From NCBI GenBank assembly GCA_036346205.1, contig JARFJB010000102.1, positions 1,046,501-1,110,500 on the forward strand: a stretch of 64,000 bases of DNA. The letters are read 5' to 3'. Within the stretch, counting starts at the first letter, position 1; each line of letters starts with the position of its first letter. The notes beneath the pieces were generated by a model. That model was not told the DNA's origin and ran no database searches. It was given only the letters and a program-made list of their open reading frames with translations. This document shows, in pieces, positions 32,032 through 43,039 of this stretch. Made by a program: the position numbers and the translations under genes. The DNA comes from Vesta saturnalis (lineage: Eukaryota > Arthropoda > Insecta > Coleoptera > Lampyridae).

Positions 32032-33695
32032 AATGTATGTTAAATAAAGTCCCACAAAAGATGCGCCCCTGAAAATTTAAAATATGCACATAATTCTCAG
32101 AAAAAAAATTTTTTTTAACGCAGTTGTGTTTTATAAGTGGAAATTTATCAGTTTCATGTATAAATTTATCAAAATATAAAAAAATAGCTCTTAATTTAAC
32201 CAATTCCATTTTGAAAAAACAAAGAGCACTTAAAACATAACTTTTTGTACTTACGTAAGCTCAGAAGAAACACATGCATGACATTTATCCATTTAATGTA
32301 TACATGTATCAAAATAGTCTTTAAATTAACCAATTCATTTGACCAAGTTTGGCATAAGTGTTTAATTGCCAAACTCACCTCGTTTGGGTTAAATGATACG
32401 CTCGTCAACTGGCTTTCTAGTTTCCTTGATAGAAGACGAATACGTGTCGTAGTTGATGGCTTTTTTTCAAAAGAAGTTAGCATTAACGCGGACGTACCAC
32501 AGGGATCCGTTATAGCGCCGACACTTTTTCTACTGTACATAAATGACCTTATTTCTTCAACAACTAACCCCATCCATTGCTTTGCTGACGATAGCACTCT
32601 TCACTGTAGTTCATCTCAGTCTACTCATAGTGATAATGTCAAATCAAGAAATTAAAGCTGAAATGGCAAATTCAATCAACAAAGACATTCAACGTATTTT
32701 CGAACGGGGAAGCAATAATCTAGTTAAATTTAATGCTAACAAAACTCAGTGTTGCCTTATGTCCGCCAAAAAAGATCGATCATTTCTTGTTGTAAGTATG
32801 AATGGCTCAGTTTTTAAGTTTTCAGACTCTATTACTCTGTTGGGTATGACTGTATCTTCAAATCTCTCATGGGTTGACCATCTTCTGTTAGCTACCAAAA
32901 CAGCTGCTCGTAAAATAGGCTTTTTGTACAGATCTAAGCAGTACTTTACCTCTCGACAACTTCTTCTGCTGTATAAGGCCCAAATTCGGCCACATCTGGA
33001 ATATAATTCTCACCTCTGGGTTAGTGCTCCCCAATACGCCCTCGATATTGTTGATCGTATTCAAAAGAGAGCGATTAGGCTTATAAATGACCCGTCCTTA
33101 ACTTCTCACATACAGTCCCTTGAGCATAGAAATAGTTATTACAACGGCTATTATGCTGCTGAATTATATTCATTGATACCATCTCGGGCTATCTTTGAGA
33201 GAAACACTCGGTTCGCTCATTCACATCATCAGTATGCAGTACAAATCTCCACTTAAGCGGCGCAATCCACATTTTTCTACACGGCTTCTAAACTCTGGAA
33301 TGATCTCCCTAGTTCCTGTTTTCCTCTCACTTATGATATGAGAAAATTTAAGGTAGCTGTTCATAGGCATCTATTGGCAATTCATTATCCCTCTATCCAT
33401 TCTCCTAAGTGTTCCTGAGTGCTTTAGCACGATAGGCCAAATTTAGCCTGTTCAGGTCCACAATCATAAAAAAAAAAAATTTTGAAACAACAAACAGCAC
33501 TTAAAACATGACTTGTTTTTTTAATTTAAAAAAACATGACTTGTTTTTTTAATTTAGTTTGATTAGGACTCCAAATTTACAATTTTCGATGAAGCGTAAA
33601 TATTACTGCTTCAAGAATTGTAGGATAATGAACGCAGTTATTTTGCTTTGAAAGTAGTGTATGCAGGTGTGAACGCATTATATATTTATCTTAGT
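32032..33695 (-). repeat. right inverted repeat of the MULE-like element (interrupted)
   Basis: Inverse of 28,412-28,874. It is continuous from 32,032 to about 32,337, then resumes at about 33,479 after the LINE. A 36-bp block (ACATGACTTGTTTTTTTAATTT) is duplicated at 33,497-33,555. Confidence 0.85.
32338..33478 (+). pseudogene. 5'-truncated LINE inserted in the MULE-like repeat
   Basis: The sequence starts in mid reverse transcriptase (FDQVWHKCL). It runs through PQGSVIAPTLFLLYINDL and the catalytic FADDST box (about 32,581). After a frame change it continues through the thumb/C-terminal region (HLEYNSHLWVSAPQYALD, VDRIQKRAIRLIND) in a 237-aa ORF to 33,256, then a degraded tail. The 3' end is an oligo-A run (33,467-33,478). 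The abrupt start inside the RT and the A-tail are classic 5' truncation on target-primed insertion. The motif style is of the Jockey/CR1 group. The first ORF appears to start at 32,245, but its first 31 residues are translated MULE repeat. Confidence 0.88.
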
Positions 33696-34173
33696 GCCCC
33701 AATTTGATATATGTGTTATATACGTTGAAAAGTCGACAGCGGGTATTGGGGGCATTTTTAAATTTAGTTTTGACAAATTCTGGCCCGTTTTCGAGAAAAA
33801 TTGATTTTTTTTGTTTGAAAAGACTGAACTTAGAAAAATCTGCTCAAAAATATTTCTATCACCTACTAGGGGTACCTTTTACATTAGGGGCAGCTGCCCC
33901 AATTTGATATATGTGTTAGATACGTTGAAAAGTCGACAGGGGAGATGGGGGTTTTTTGATTTATTTTTGGCAAATTCTGGCCCGTTTTTGAGAAAAATTG
34001 ATTTTTTTGGTTGAAAGGGCTGGAACATAGAAAAATCTGCTTAAAAAATATGTTAATTTATTTTTAGCAAGATCTGGCCCGTTTTCGAGAAACATTCATT
34101 GTTTTGTTTGAAAGGGCTGCTTTGAAAATATTTCTATCACCTACTAAGGGTAGCTTTTACATTAGGGGTAGCT
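33696..34173 (+). repeat. 200-bp tandem repeat, about 2.5 copies
   Basis: GCCCCAATTTGATATATGTG starts copies at 33,696 and 33,897. Blocks TCTGGCCCGTTTTCGAGAAA and CTATCACCTACTA recur, with a third partial copy from about 34,060. Confidence 0.9.
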
Positions 34174-34559
34174 GCTTCATGCATTACTTTCGTCATGTTT
34201 GCCTATAAAAGGTTTATTGAATCATGCACACGCAAAAAAAGCCTTTTATTATAAACTAAGAAATGTCATACGATACCCCCACAGGTCAATAATCTTTGAC
34301 CTTGATCACTCTATTTTTAGACTTCTAAGAATTGTAACATGATGATGACATTGCAATTTCTATTTTTAGCTTTTGACCTTCACATACAAATTTAAATTTA
34401 AATTTAAATCTAAATTTAAATTTAAATTTAAATTTAAATTTAAATTTAAATCTCCCGCCAAAAGTTTGACCTTGAACAGATCCAAAAGCTTACATTTCTC
34501 ACCATCAGAGGGCGAGTGACCATAAATTGGTCCAGAACCGGCCCCTAATCACTTCTGTT
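34174..34559. other. non-coding stretch with AAATTT microsatellite
   Basis: 34,386-34,451 is an AAATTT array of about ten units with one T-to-C change. Nothing else is recognised. Confidence 0.8.
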
Positions 34560-34735
34560 ATGTGAGTAAACTTGACATCATTTTCTCATCCACATTTTAC
34601 AAAATAAATTCACATAAAATTCAATATCAAGCGTAATTAAAAATTATTAATACAAATTACGTAAAAATACTTAAGTAGGTAATTATTTTTTGAAAAAAAA
34701 CCATTAAAATCGCAAAGTAAAGATCAAAAAAATAA
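34560..34735 (-). repeat. 3' flank of the hAT element (second copy at 42.86 kb)
   Basis: GTGAGTAAACTTGACATCAT through AATACTTAAGTAGGTAATTA also occurs at 42,860-43,018, so it belongs to the hAT family and not to host DNA. Confidence 0.75.
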
Positions 34736-34744
34736 AAAATTCAG

Positions 34745-36400
34745 TGTGATGGATGAACCTGGTGACTTTCTACCAATCTAGCTAAATCTGGTTCAATAAT
34801 GGTGACTTGCAGCTTTAAATCTCCGCGTTCATTGATTTTCAAACGGTTTCTTTGTTTTGTCAAAATGTTTGTAACCATACTGAAGCCTTTTTCGACTAAG
34901 TATGATGATGGGAAAGCGATAAGGTATTTTCATCAATGTTCCACAATGCAGGATACTGATTTTCTATGTTGCGCAGCAACCAGAACTTCTGATAGCTTTG
35001 GTTGAACTTCTGCTTAAGCTTCTCGTCTGTGCTGATGGTGATTAACTCTTCTTGCATTATCACATTGGCTTCTTCCATGGCTGTGATATTGTTGGGATTT
35101 ATTATCCATTGAGGAATTTGTAAATTTAAGAGATTCTCAAACCTTTAGTAAAATCCTTGCGTAATGCGTCCAAGTGAGTGACATATGATAAAATAACATC
35201 GTCTTGAAGCATTTCTGGTAATTTTGACAAATGCGGAAACTGTGAATGTTCTATTCTGCTTAAACTTTGTTTATAAAGGATAAGTTTACCCAGGTCGATA
35301 TTACTGATTTTGTTTTAATCAAGTTGAGATCGTCAGCCTGCAGCTGCAAATTAACCTTGTTAAACATACCAAAGATATAAATATCTGTTTTACAATTGTT
35401 CAGATTTTATTTCAAATTTGGATCTTTTTCTTGTAAAAACTCCAACACAAAAATTCAAAAATAGCTAAAAATCTTGCTAAGCAAGAGCCTCTTGATAGCC
35501 AACGAACTTCAGTGTGCAGAAGCAACCGAGTAATGACTTCGTCGTTTTCCTCACATAGCTGAGCAAATAACCGAGAGTTCAAAGATTGCTTCGAATCTTG
35601 TTGACAGCATTTATAACATATTGTAAAGACTGGTGCAATCTAGGACTTTTGTGCTACTAAATGCTGTCTGTGAATCACGCAGTGAATGACCAGTACCTCA
35701 GGTAGTTGTCGCTTTAAGTGAGCTATAAAACCACGATGACGACCAACTATAGATGGTGAACCATCAGTCGCAACAGAAACAGTGTTCTTCCATGGAATAG
35801 CTTTGTCGGCAAAAAACGTTCCACGGCCTGAAAAATCGATTCTTCTCTGGTATCAGTCTCTAAATATGTAGCAAAAAGCAGTTCTTGGCACATATTTTCA
35901 TCTTTAATATATGGAACATATCCTAACAATAGAGCTTCATTGCCAGGTAACGTAGACTCGTCCAACTGGAGAGAGAATCTCGTCTATTCGTCTCTGAACG
36001 GTGTTATTGCTCAAAGGACTTCTCTTCATAATATCATGTGCTGGCTTGTGCAATACATTGTTGAGGACCTCCGCAATGGTTGGTAAAATAAGCTGCTCTC
36101 CAATTGTGTTGGGTTTCCCCGACTTCGCTATTAGTAAAGGTATATTAGAGGACGCTCGTAAACCAACAACGTCTTGCATAGATGATGACGCAAACATTGA
36201 TCTTATGGATGGCATTTTCTCTAGTTTTTCTTTAAGTGCTTGAAAGAATGACATGGGCTTACTTTTTTTACTCTTGATAAGTGGTCCTCTATTTTTGAAG
36301 GTTTCATGGCATCGTTACTGAAAAGTAGTCCAAACTGTCTTGTTCGCATTTTTTTTCGTATCTGCCGTCATAAAACTCGCAGTAAACCTTCAAATAAAAA
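34745..36400 (-). pseudogene. hAT-family transposase relic (SCAND3/ZBED-like)
   Basis: Reading the minus strand: a remnant BED-type N-terminus near 36,300-36,390 (FSNDAMKPSKIEDHL). A 105-aa block (35,937-36,254) contains FFQALKEKLEKMP, then IPLLIAKSGKPNTIGEQLIL, VLHKPAHDIMKR and PLSNNTVQRRIDE. A 72-aa block (35,747-35,965) has DESTLPGNEALLLGYV..MCQELLFATYLETDT and the start of the catalytic region. A degraded centre follows, and the C-terminal dimerisation region (about 34,750-34,950) has YPALWNID and a downstream RGD-K-like basic stretch. This is the domesticated-looking but mobile hAT subgroup common in insects. Several frameshifts and a shortened catalytic region show it is inactive. Confidence 0.88.
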
Positions 36401-37134
36401 AAAATGTTTAAGAAACTATTTAAAAAAAACAACAATAAAACCGTTAAATTTGCACACGAGCTTATTTTTGTCACACCTAGGTACTGGATGTTTTTTAGGT
36501 ATGCTCCAATGAATTTCAAAACGCAAATGAACTTTCAACCTAAGTGCAAGCTTGTTATATAGTAAAAATATCAGGAGCATATTGGACTTGAACTTGATCA
36601 TGATTTCGTTCGTGTTAAATCGCGTATATGCGTCAAATTTTAAAAGTACAACAGTGATACTTCCTACTAAAATATTAGTCATTATTGTAACAAGTTGGTA
36701 CACGTAACACAACTCGTAAAAATGCTATTTAAGTCTGTAATAAAACAAAACAAAAATGAGAAAAATAACATTAAGCAAAATCGACGCCCTGTATGTGTAG
36801 AAAAAAGAGTCTGCAATCTGAATGTAGAAGTTAAAACAAGACACATTGGAAAAACAAATTCCAAAATTTGACTCCGATATCTTTCAAGATGGCGGAACTT
36901 GAGCCTACTTAATTGACTAATTGTTTTACTTAAAACTGTCAATAACTTCGAAACCGTTGGTCGTAGACCCATAGTACTTTATGTTATTTTGCTCATGATT
37001 TAACAGAGAATTCAAATATATAAAAATATGTAGGGTGTTCCGTTAAAAAAAATACAAGTTTAGTGTACTGCTTGAAAATAGGCCATCCTGCATAACAACA
37101 ATTTTTCTACAAGATGCTCCTGGTTGTTGAATAC
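36401..37134. other. non-coding flank with transposon-like motif
   Basis: No gene. TAGGGTGTTCCGTTAAAAAAA at about 37,031 is an outward module like those in other elements here. The minus-strand ORFs of 96-98 aa are Leu/Phe-rich without a motif. Confidence 0.45.
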
Positions 37135-37189
37135 CACTGTTACCATTTGTAACACTAAGTATTTATTGAACGAAACACAATACATTTTT

Positions 37190-37870
37190 TATTCTTATCA
37201 TAAATTATTCTGCATATCTTTGGATTTTATGACTTAAAGATACAATCTTTCAAATGACCACCATTTTTTGCTATGCAAGATTGAAGACGTTGCGGGAAAG
37301 TTGCCATAACTCGTCGTAATGTTTCCTCAGGGATAGCTTCAATTTCGTTAGTTATGCAGTTTTTTAACACGTTTAAGTTATTAAATCTTACGGAAAACAC
37401 TCTTTCTTTAAGGTACCCCGAGAGAAAATGATCTGTAGCTGTCAGGTCTGGACTGCACGCATTAGAAGCTGATTTGGCAAATCAGGATTGATTTTAATGG
37501 CGTTGAGAATATTCTGACATCATTGCACTCTATTTTCTTTGTGACGTGCATTCAGTTCTTGAACAATTTGCAGTTTGTAGGGATGGTAATTTAGATTCAA
37601 GTGCAAAATTATTCGAAGACTTCTTTCATAAATGTTGAGAGTTAAGGAATGCCCTTTTGCGGAACGTTTAGGACTGTGCTCAAATGCATTTCTCACCTGT
37701 TCAATATTTTCTGCATTTCTGACAGATCTTCTGCGACCCATTCCTCTTTGTTGCGAACGGACCCTTCATCTTGCCATTTCCTGATCCATCTGCGAATGGT
37801 CAGCCGAGATGGTGAATCCCCTCTGCCTTTGCCTCTAAATTACGCACGAAACCCACGTTGTACTACAGTT
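37190..37870 (-). pseudogene. mariner-like transposase with catalytic core deleted
   Basis: The N-terminus (37,520-37,870) shows a DUF4817-type helix-turn-helix (SPSRLTIRRWIRKWQDEGSV), then RRRSVRNAENIEQVRNAF and YHPYKLQIVQELNARH. It jumps at about 37,440-37,520 to the C-terminal part (GYLKERVFSVRF, TLRRVMATFPQRLQSCIAKNGGHL). All three DDE/D catalytic blocks fall in the missing segment, so this is an internally deleted copy, further cut by the LINE. Confidence 0.8.
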
Positions 37871-37875
37871 ATTGA

Positions 37876-39669
37876 ATGCAAATTTGCAAATTTTTGATTG
37901 CAGAGTCCAGCGATCCATTTTTAATTGCCACTACGGACAGATTTGCTAAAATTACAGCAAATGACAGTGTTATTTCACAAGCAGTTAATAAGACTAAAGC
38001 TATGTGGCAAGTAATAAATTCACACAGGAATTCTAGGAGTATTTCTCCATCGGTTGATATAAGCTCGGACGATTTTAATTCTTTTTTTGTAAATATGGCA
38101 ACTAAAATAGTTGTGTGCAAGGTAAGCGTGAATTCAAACATTCGATTTAACTTTCAAGAAATATCTCAGGCTGAAACAAGAGATATATTAATGAGTCTGA
38201 AAAATAGTAAAGCTAAAGACATCTACGGCATTTCCACTTATCTTGTTAAAAAAAAAATTAGCCTTTATGTTGCACCTTTAACAAAGTTAATAAATGACGC
38301 ATTTAGATGTGGCTGTTTTCCAAAATTACTAAAGGTTACTTCCATTGTGCCCTTATTTAAGTCAGGGGATATAAACGAAATTGCCAATTATAGACCTATA
38401 TCTATATTACCGACGTTTTCTAAGGTATTTAAAAAGGCGATGAGTAGGCAGATTTACAAATATTTTGAAGATAACCAGATTTTTTATTCGGACCAATATG
38501 GTTTTAGAAAACGTAAATGTACCTCGGATGCATTAATAAAATTTGTAAATACCACATTAGACTGTTTTGAAAACGGTGCATACACAATCGCTATGTTCCA
38601 GGACTTAACCAAAGCATTCGATTGTGTATCGCACAATATCTTGCTGCAAAAATTGAGAAGTATATATAATTTTAGCGAAGGCAGCGTTACACTAATCTCG
38701 TCATATATATCAGACAGATTTCAGCACGTTTCTTTCAATGGAATTCTGTCAAACAAACTTTCTATAACTCGTGGTGTTTCCCAAGGATCCATTCTTGGTC
38801 CTCTATTGTTTCTGATTTATTTCAACGATTTTCCAGACTTTGTAAACATTTATGCTGATTGAATTTTCTACGCTGATGATACAACCCTTTCTGTAAATGA
38901 ACAATCGTTAGATGAACTTATTTTAAAACAAAAAAAAGTACAAACCTTAGCGTCTCAGTGGTTCATACCAAACGAATTAAAATTAAATGAAGCAAAATCA
39001 AAAAACTTGTTGCTTTCGCTACGTCCGCATTCACATGTAAACACTCAATCAGTAAAATTTTTAGGTATACAGATTGATCCACACTTAAACTTTAATGTTC
39101 ATACAGAAATGATAAGTAGAAAGATTAGTAAAAATATTTTCGTTCTAAGACGTTTGGCGGAAAATGTTTCCAAAAATGTTTTAATAAACGCTTACTACTC
39201 TCTAATACACTCTGTAGTAAGCTATGGCATAATGGTGTGGGGAAATTGTTCCTCAGCAAGCATAGTATTTGGACTGCAGAGACGTGCAGTAAGAATCAAA
39301 AATGCACAGCAATATCAGGATGATTGTAAGATGTCTTTTGTTGACTTGAAAATTCTTACAGTGCCATCCCTATTTATATTGGAAAGTATATTGTATGCAA
39401 AAGATAACTTACACTTATTTAAATCGCAATCTGGTATACATGACCATTATACACGATCGCGAAATAACATCAGAACCAACTACTGTAGGTTATCCAAAAC
39501 GCAGAAGGGTCCTGTATACATTTCTCAAAATCTCTTTAATTGTCTTCCCATTCAAATCAAAACGCTAACTAGATCAAACTTAAAAAATAAATTAAAAGAT
39601 TTTTTAACTATCAAAGCGTACTACTCAATTAAGGAATTCCTGTGTGATGATTTATCTACTCTAAATTGA
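37876..39669 (+). pseudogene. LINE reverse transcriptase, about 598 codons with one TGA
   Basis: A single frame runs from 37,876 to 39,669, interrupted only by TGA at 38,860-38,862. It covers a linker (AMWQVINSHRN), an RT finger region (VTSIVPLFKSGD, IANYRPISILPTFSKVFKK), motif A (FQDLTKAFDCVSHNIL), GVSQGSILGPLLFLIYFND and, seven codons after the stop, the catalytic FYADDTTL box. It continues through the thumb (VKFLGIQIDPHLNF, YYSLIHSVVSYGIMVWGN) and C-terminal region to LN-stop. The 5' part with the endonuclease is missing. The 3' end is a TTA array (39,860-39,902), a tail type seen in several insect LINE groups (Jockey/CR1/I-related). Confidence 0.9.
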
Positions 39670-39858
39670 TTACCTTCCCACATATTATTTAATTTTAACT
39701 TGGATGTTTTTAAAAGTTGTTTAATGTTTGTTTTTTCTGTATCTTTGCTAGTTATGGTATTTGTTTGTTTTTTTTTCTAAATTGTTTTGAATATGTTTTT
39801 TTTTATCGATATTGTGATATGACAAATGTAAGTGCTCTGCACAGTAACACGCAAATAA

Positions 39859-39859
<1 letters not shown>

Positions 39860-39902
<43 letters not shown>
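39860..39902 (+). repeat. TTA-repeat tail of the LINE
   Basis: About 14 ATT units directly after AATAAA near 39,854, taken as the 3' tail at which reverse transcription started. Confidence 0.85.
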
Positions 39903-39903
<1 letters not shown>

Positions 39904-40009
39904 AAATCCAAAGGTATGTAGATTAATTTATGATAAGAATAAAAAATGTATTGTGTTTCGTTCAATAAATATTTAGTGTTAAAAATGGCAACATTGCTAT
40001 GCCGAACTC

Positions 40010-40013
40010 TATA

Positions 40014-40086
<73 letters not shown>
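40010..40086. repeat. AT dinucleotide microsatellite
   Basis: Pure TA/AT run of about 75 bp with one G interruption. Confidence 0.98.
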
Positions 40087-40089
<3 letters not shown>

Positions 40090-40440
40090 GTGCAAGACTG
40101 CGCGTGGCAGATCTCCAAAGTGGTAGTTGAATGTAGTCGAAAGCATAGTACTTAATTATAATTTAGAAGAAGCTAGGAGTTGTTTTATTAACTACTATCC
40201 GTGATCGTGAATAATGATTAACGGTCACCTTGGTAGCGAAAAATCTAAACATTACACGTTAAACAAAGTTACTATAAATCACCCTGTTCATGAATATTGT
40301 TAAAACAAACGACAACCTATTTTCGTTATTGCTTGATATTTAATGTTTACTGTTAGTACTAACGTATTTTCTTTTTAAATTATTATTTCCTAATCTCTTT
40401 TATTTACAAATTTTGCGAATAAAGACTGGTAGTAAAGCAA
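40087..40440. other. non-coding stretch
   Basis: No gene or recognised element between the AT run and the mariner relic. Confidence 0.5.
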
Positions 40441-40469
40441 TTATTTTTTGCTAAAATTCGATTTTATTA

Positions 40470-41190
40470 TTCAACATAGTTGGCTTCGAGGACGATACAA
40501 CTATTATAGTGGTTATGCAATTTTTCGATACCATTTTTATAGTACGATTTCTCTGTAGTCTCAAAACAGGCCTCAGTTTCAGATTACGTCCTTATTAGTG
40601 CTGAATTTCTTTCCAGTGAGAATTCTTTTGAGGTCTGCAAACAGGACAAAATAACTGGGAGCCAGATCACTAGAATATGGTGAATGGGGAAGTAATTCGT
40701 AGCCTAACTATGCAATGTTGCCATCGTTTTCAATGACTCGTGGAAAGGTACACTGTCTTGATGAAACAGCACTTTTTTCTTTTTCAAATTGTGCCGTTTT
40801 TCCGTGATTTCTTTTTGCAAACGCTCCAGCAAGGCTATGCAATAATCACTGTTGACGGTCTGACCCTTTTCCAGGTAATCAATATATTATACCATGCGCA
40901 TTCCAGAATACTGATGCCATAACCTTGCCAACTGACTTTTCCGTCTTTCCACGCTTTGGATTTGGTTCATCGTGTGCAGTCCACTCGGCTGACTGTCGAT
41001 TTGAATTTGGAGTGTAGTGATTGAGTCACATTTCATCCATTGTCAGAGATCTACGCAAACATTCGTTTTTATTACGGTTGAGTATCGCTAAGCATTGCTC
41101 CGAATCATCGACACGTTATTTCTTTTGATCGATTGTGAGCTCCGCGGCTCACACTTTGCACACAGCTTTCGCATGTCCGACAGCTGTCAA
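40470..41190 (-). pseudogene. canonical mariner transposase relic
   Basis: On the minus strand, broken frames give the mariner order: MRKLCAKC-P-like start of the linker (about 41,180), the DDSEQC- and LNRNKNE-like segment, TMDE (first catalytic Asp region, about 41,040), QSAEWTAHDEPNPKRGK, VMASVFWNAHGI-like, LLERLQKEITEKRHNLKKKK, VLFHQDSVPFHESL (second Asp), a decayed APSDY-type block and a C-terminus resembling CIVLEANYVE. It lacks the N-terminal paired helix-turn-helix domain. Multiple frameshifts and stops were seen, so it is dead. It differs from the DUF4817-type transposases elsewhere in the window. Confidence 0.85.
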
Positions 41191-41327
41191 ATTTATACAC
41201 GTATCGTTTGAATGTTTATACTGCTACCAATCACATGGATTTAATTTAGTAACGCCAACTATATGTCAGTCTAAGAACTTTTCAGCCGACCTGTTATTAT
41301 GTAAGTTATACTATATGCTGCTATATA

Positions 41328-42246
41328 CAGGGTGGCGCATTAGTCTGACAAAGTCCCATATCTCCTTTATTTAAAGAGATACAAAAAAAAATTAAATACA
41401 AAAGTTGTAAGATATGTTCTGGTGCATATTCCAAAAATATTTTTAATTATACAGGGTAGATCATAAAAGCTTAGAAGTAATTTAAAATTTTTTTTAATAG
41501 AAAACCCTATATATTATTACATATTTAGATTCTACATACAATTTTAGACACATTTTATATGTAATGTCCTATACCTAAGTCTAACCGTTTTGACAAATTT
41601 CAAATTTTTGTCAAAATGACGTTTGCAGGCCAAAACATAGGTGGAAATCTTTTCTAAACGAAGCCTTTATCAATTAGTTATGGTTGGTTTCCTTGGAAAT
41701 GGGGACCTACTCTAATGGGCTGTATTGATATTTTTGTAATACATTCATACAGGGTGATCAAAAATGGACAATAAAAAGTAGATTCAAAAAACCTATAAAG
41801 TCATTTTTTTTAAATGGAAACCCCCTATTTTTTTTTCTATCTTATTTAGCATTAAAAATAAGGGTGACTTTGTATAAGAGTGTATATTCCAAAAAATTGT
41901 AGTTTTTGAAATAATGACAATTTAACATTTTTTTATTGTAAAAAGGCTATACGGCTTTCAAGTTTTGTTGTTAGTTGGCCGTGACGGCGAGGCGCGGCGA
42001 AACAAAAAAAATCGAGCACTTCAGATCGAAATATTACAATTTATTGAACCCCATATAAATAATTATTTTATTAAACGAACTTTAAGTAAAGATAATATTT
42101 TTTTGATTCAACAAATTATGTCCTAATTCTAATCATAAACTTATGAGTATGCACGAGAACATATCTTACAACTTTCGTATTTAATTTTTTTGTATCTCTT
42201 TAAATAAAGGAGATATAGGACTTTGTTACACTAATGCGCCACCCTG
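41328..42246. mobile_element. 919-bp non-autonomous element (MITE) with CAGGGTGG ends
   Basis: Inverted repeats of about 100 bp (CAGGGTGGCGCATTAGT.. and its mirror) are flanked directly by TA on both sides, consistent with Tc1/mariner-type target duplication. There is no ORF. The interior has two more CAGGGT-like motifs (about 41,452 and 41,751) and AAATGGAAACCCCC-type modules, plus a short GC-rich patch (GTGACGGCGAGGCGCGGCG) near 41,980. Confidence 0.88.
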
Positions 42247-42699
42247 TATGTGTGCCCAATTTTGCGACTGGCCTTTACAAACACCTTGATTATAATAAAT
42301 ACTATAATTTACAATTAAAATACCGATGGCAAATAAATATATTTGTTTGACATCTTAATTAATTTTTTTAAACTTTTATCATTTACTGAAGACGGTAACT
42401 GTAAATGTTCGCGAAAAGTTTAAATTCGTATAAAAAATTAATAAAAACATATGATTACATACCCAAAAGGTAAGCATTTTAATTATGAATAATAATTGTG
42501 GAAGTTCTCATTTTCACAATAATCTCTAAATTAAGCTTTTAAGCTTTAAAATACAGAAAATTTTTCACACGGAAATCCATAACAAAACAAATTACATGCA
42601 AGAGATTATTTGTACAAGTACCTTATCTAGTAAATTCGTATGCCACTTAAAATAATAGCTACTGTTGAAAACGTAAAACTTTGTACTTTTTTTTATCAT
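42247..42699. other. AT-rich non-coding stretch
   Basis: Nothing recognised. Confidence 0.5.
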
Positions 42700-43018
42700 A
42701 TAAGCCAAGCATTTCCAAACTATTTTGGGCCAGAGACCCCTTTTCCAAAATGAACTGATACCTCAGACCCCCATAATCAAATTACTTAAAAATCCTACCT
42801 CTAGTTTTTTTCATGTTGATACAAAATACTTACCAATTTACAAATTTTGCGGTTGGTTAAGTGAGTAAACTTGACATCATTTTCTCATCAAAATTTAACA
42901 AAATAAATAGACATAAAATTCAGTAATCAAGTGTAATTAATAATTATTAATCCAAATTACGTAAAAATACTTAAGTAGGTAATTATTTTTTGAAAAAATA
43001 TTAAAATCGCGAAGTATT
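42700..43018 (-). mobile_element. hAT element end fragment
   Basis: The right half (42,860-43,018) matches the 3' flank of the hAT relic at 34.56-34.73 kb. The left half (TTTGGGCCAGAGACCCC, CTCAGACCCCC) looks like the terminal region of the same hAT subgroup. There is no transposase. It ends just before the polymerase relic, which may be truncated here. Confidence 0.65.
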
Positions 43019-43039
43019 TTGCAATGTGCAAAACCGCAT

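Larger units (their letters stand above)
28412..33695 (+). mobile_element. MULE-like DNA transposon with about 465-bp inverted repeats
   Basis: Long inverted repeats at 28,412-28,874 and 32,032-33,695 mirror each other; the right one is split by a LINE of about 1.14 kb. Between them, plus-strand fragments resemble the C-terminal part of a MULE transposase including a SWIM-type zinc finger. Long inverted repeats are typical for MULEs. No target-site duplication could be matched, and part of the right side is duplicated (33,497-33,555). Confidence 0.65.
37135..39993 (-). mobile_element. mariner-like element split by a LINE
   Basis: Inverted repeats of about 95 bp at 37,135-37,232 and 39,898-39,993 share TATTTATTGAACGAAACACAAT and ATCCAAAG. 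The left side holds the transposase remnant. The LINE at 37.9-39.9 kb lies between transposase and right repeat. Part of the transposase promoter region was lost or replaced at the LINE insertion. Confidence 0.75.

Noticed and set aside
32245..32337. ORF start at 32,245 as the LINE start codon
   Set aside because: The first 31 codons match the MULE-like inverted repeat (28.4-28.9 kb), so they are not part of the LINE.
36682..36972. 96-aa Leu/Phe-rich minus-strand ORF as membrane protein
   Set aside because: Sits in transposon-flanking AT-rich DNA with no start context or motif; composition alone explains the hydrophobicity.
39777..39965. Poly-Ile/poly-Tyr ORFs at the TTA tract
   Set aside because: Translations of the LINE's TTA tail.
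42247..42700. Host exon between the MITE and hAT fragment
   Set aside because: No open frame or splice pattern was found.
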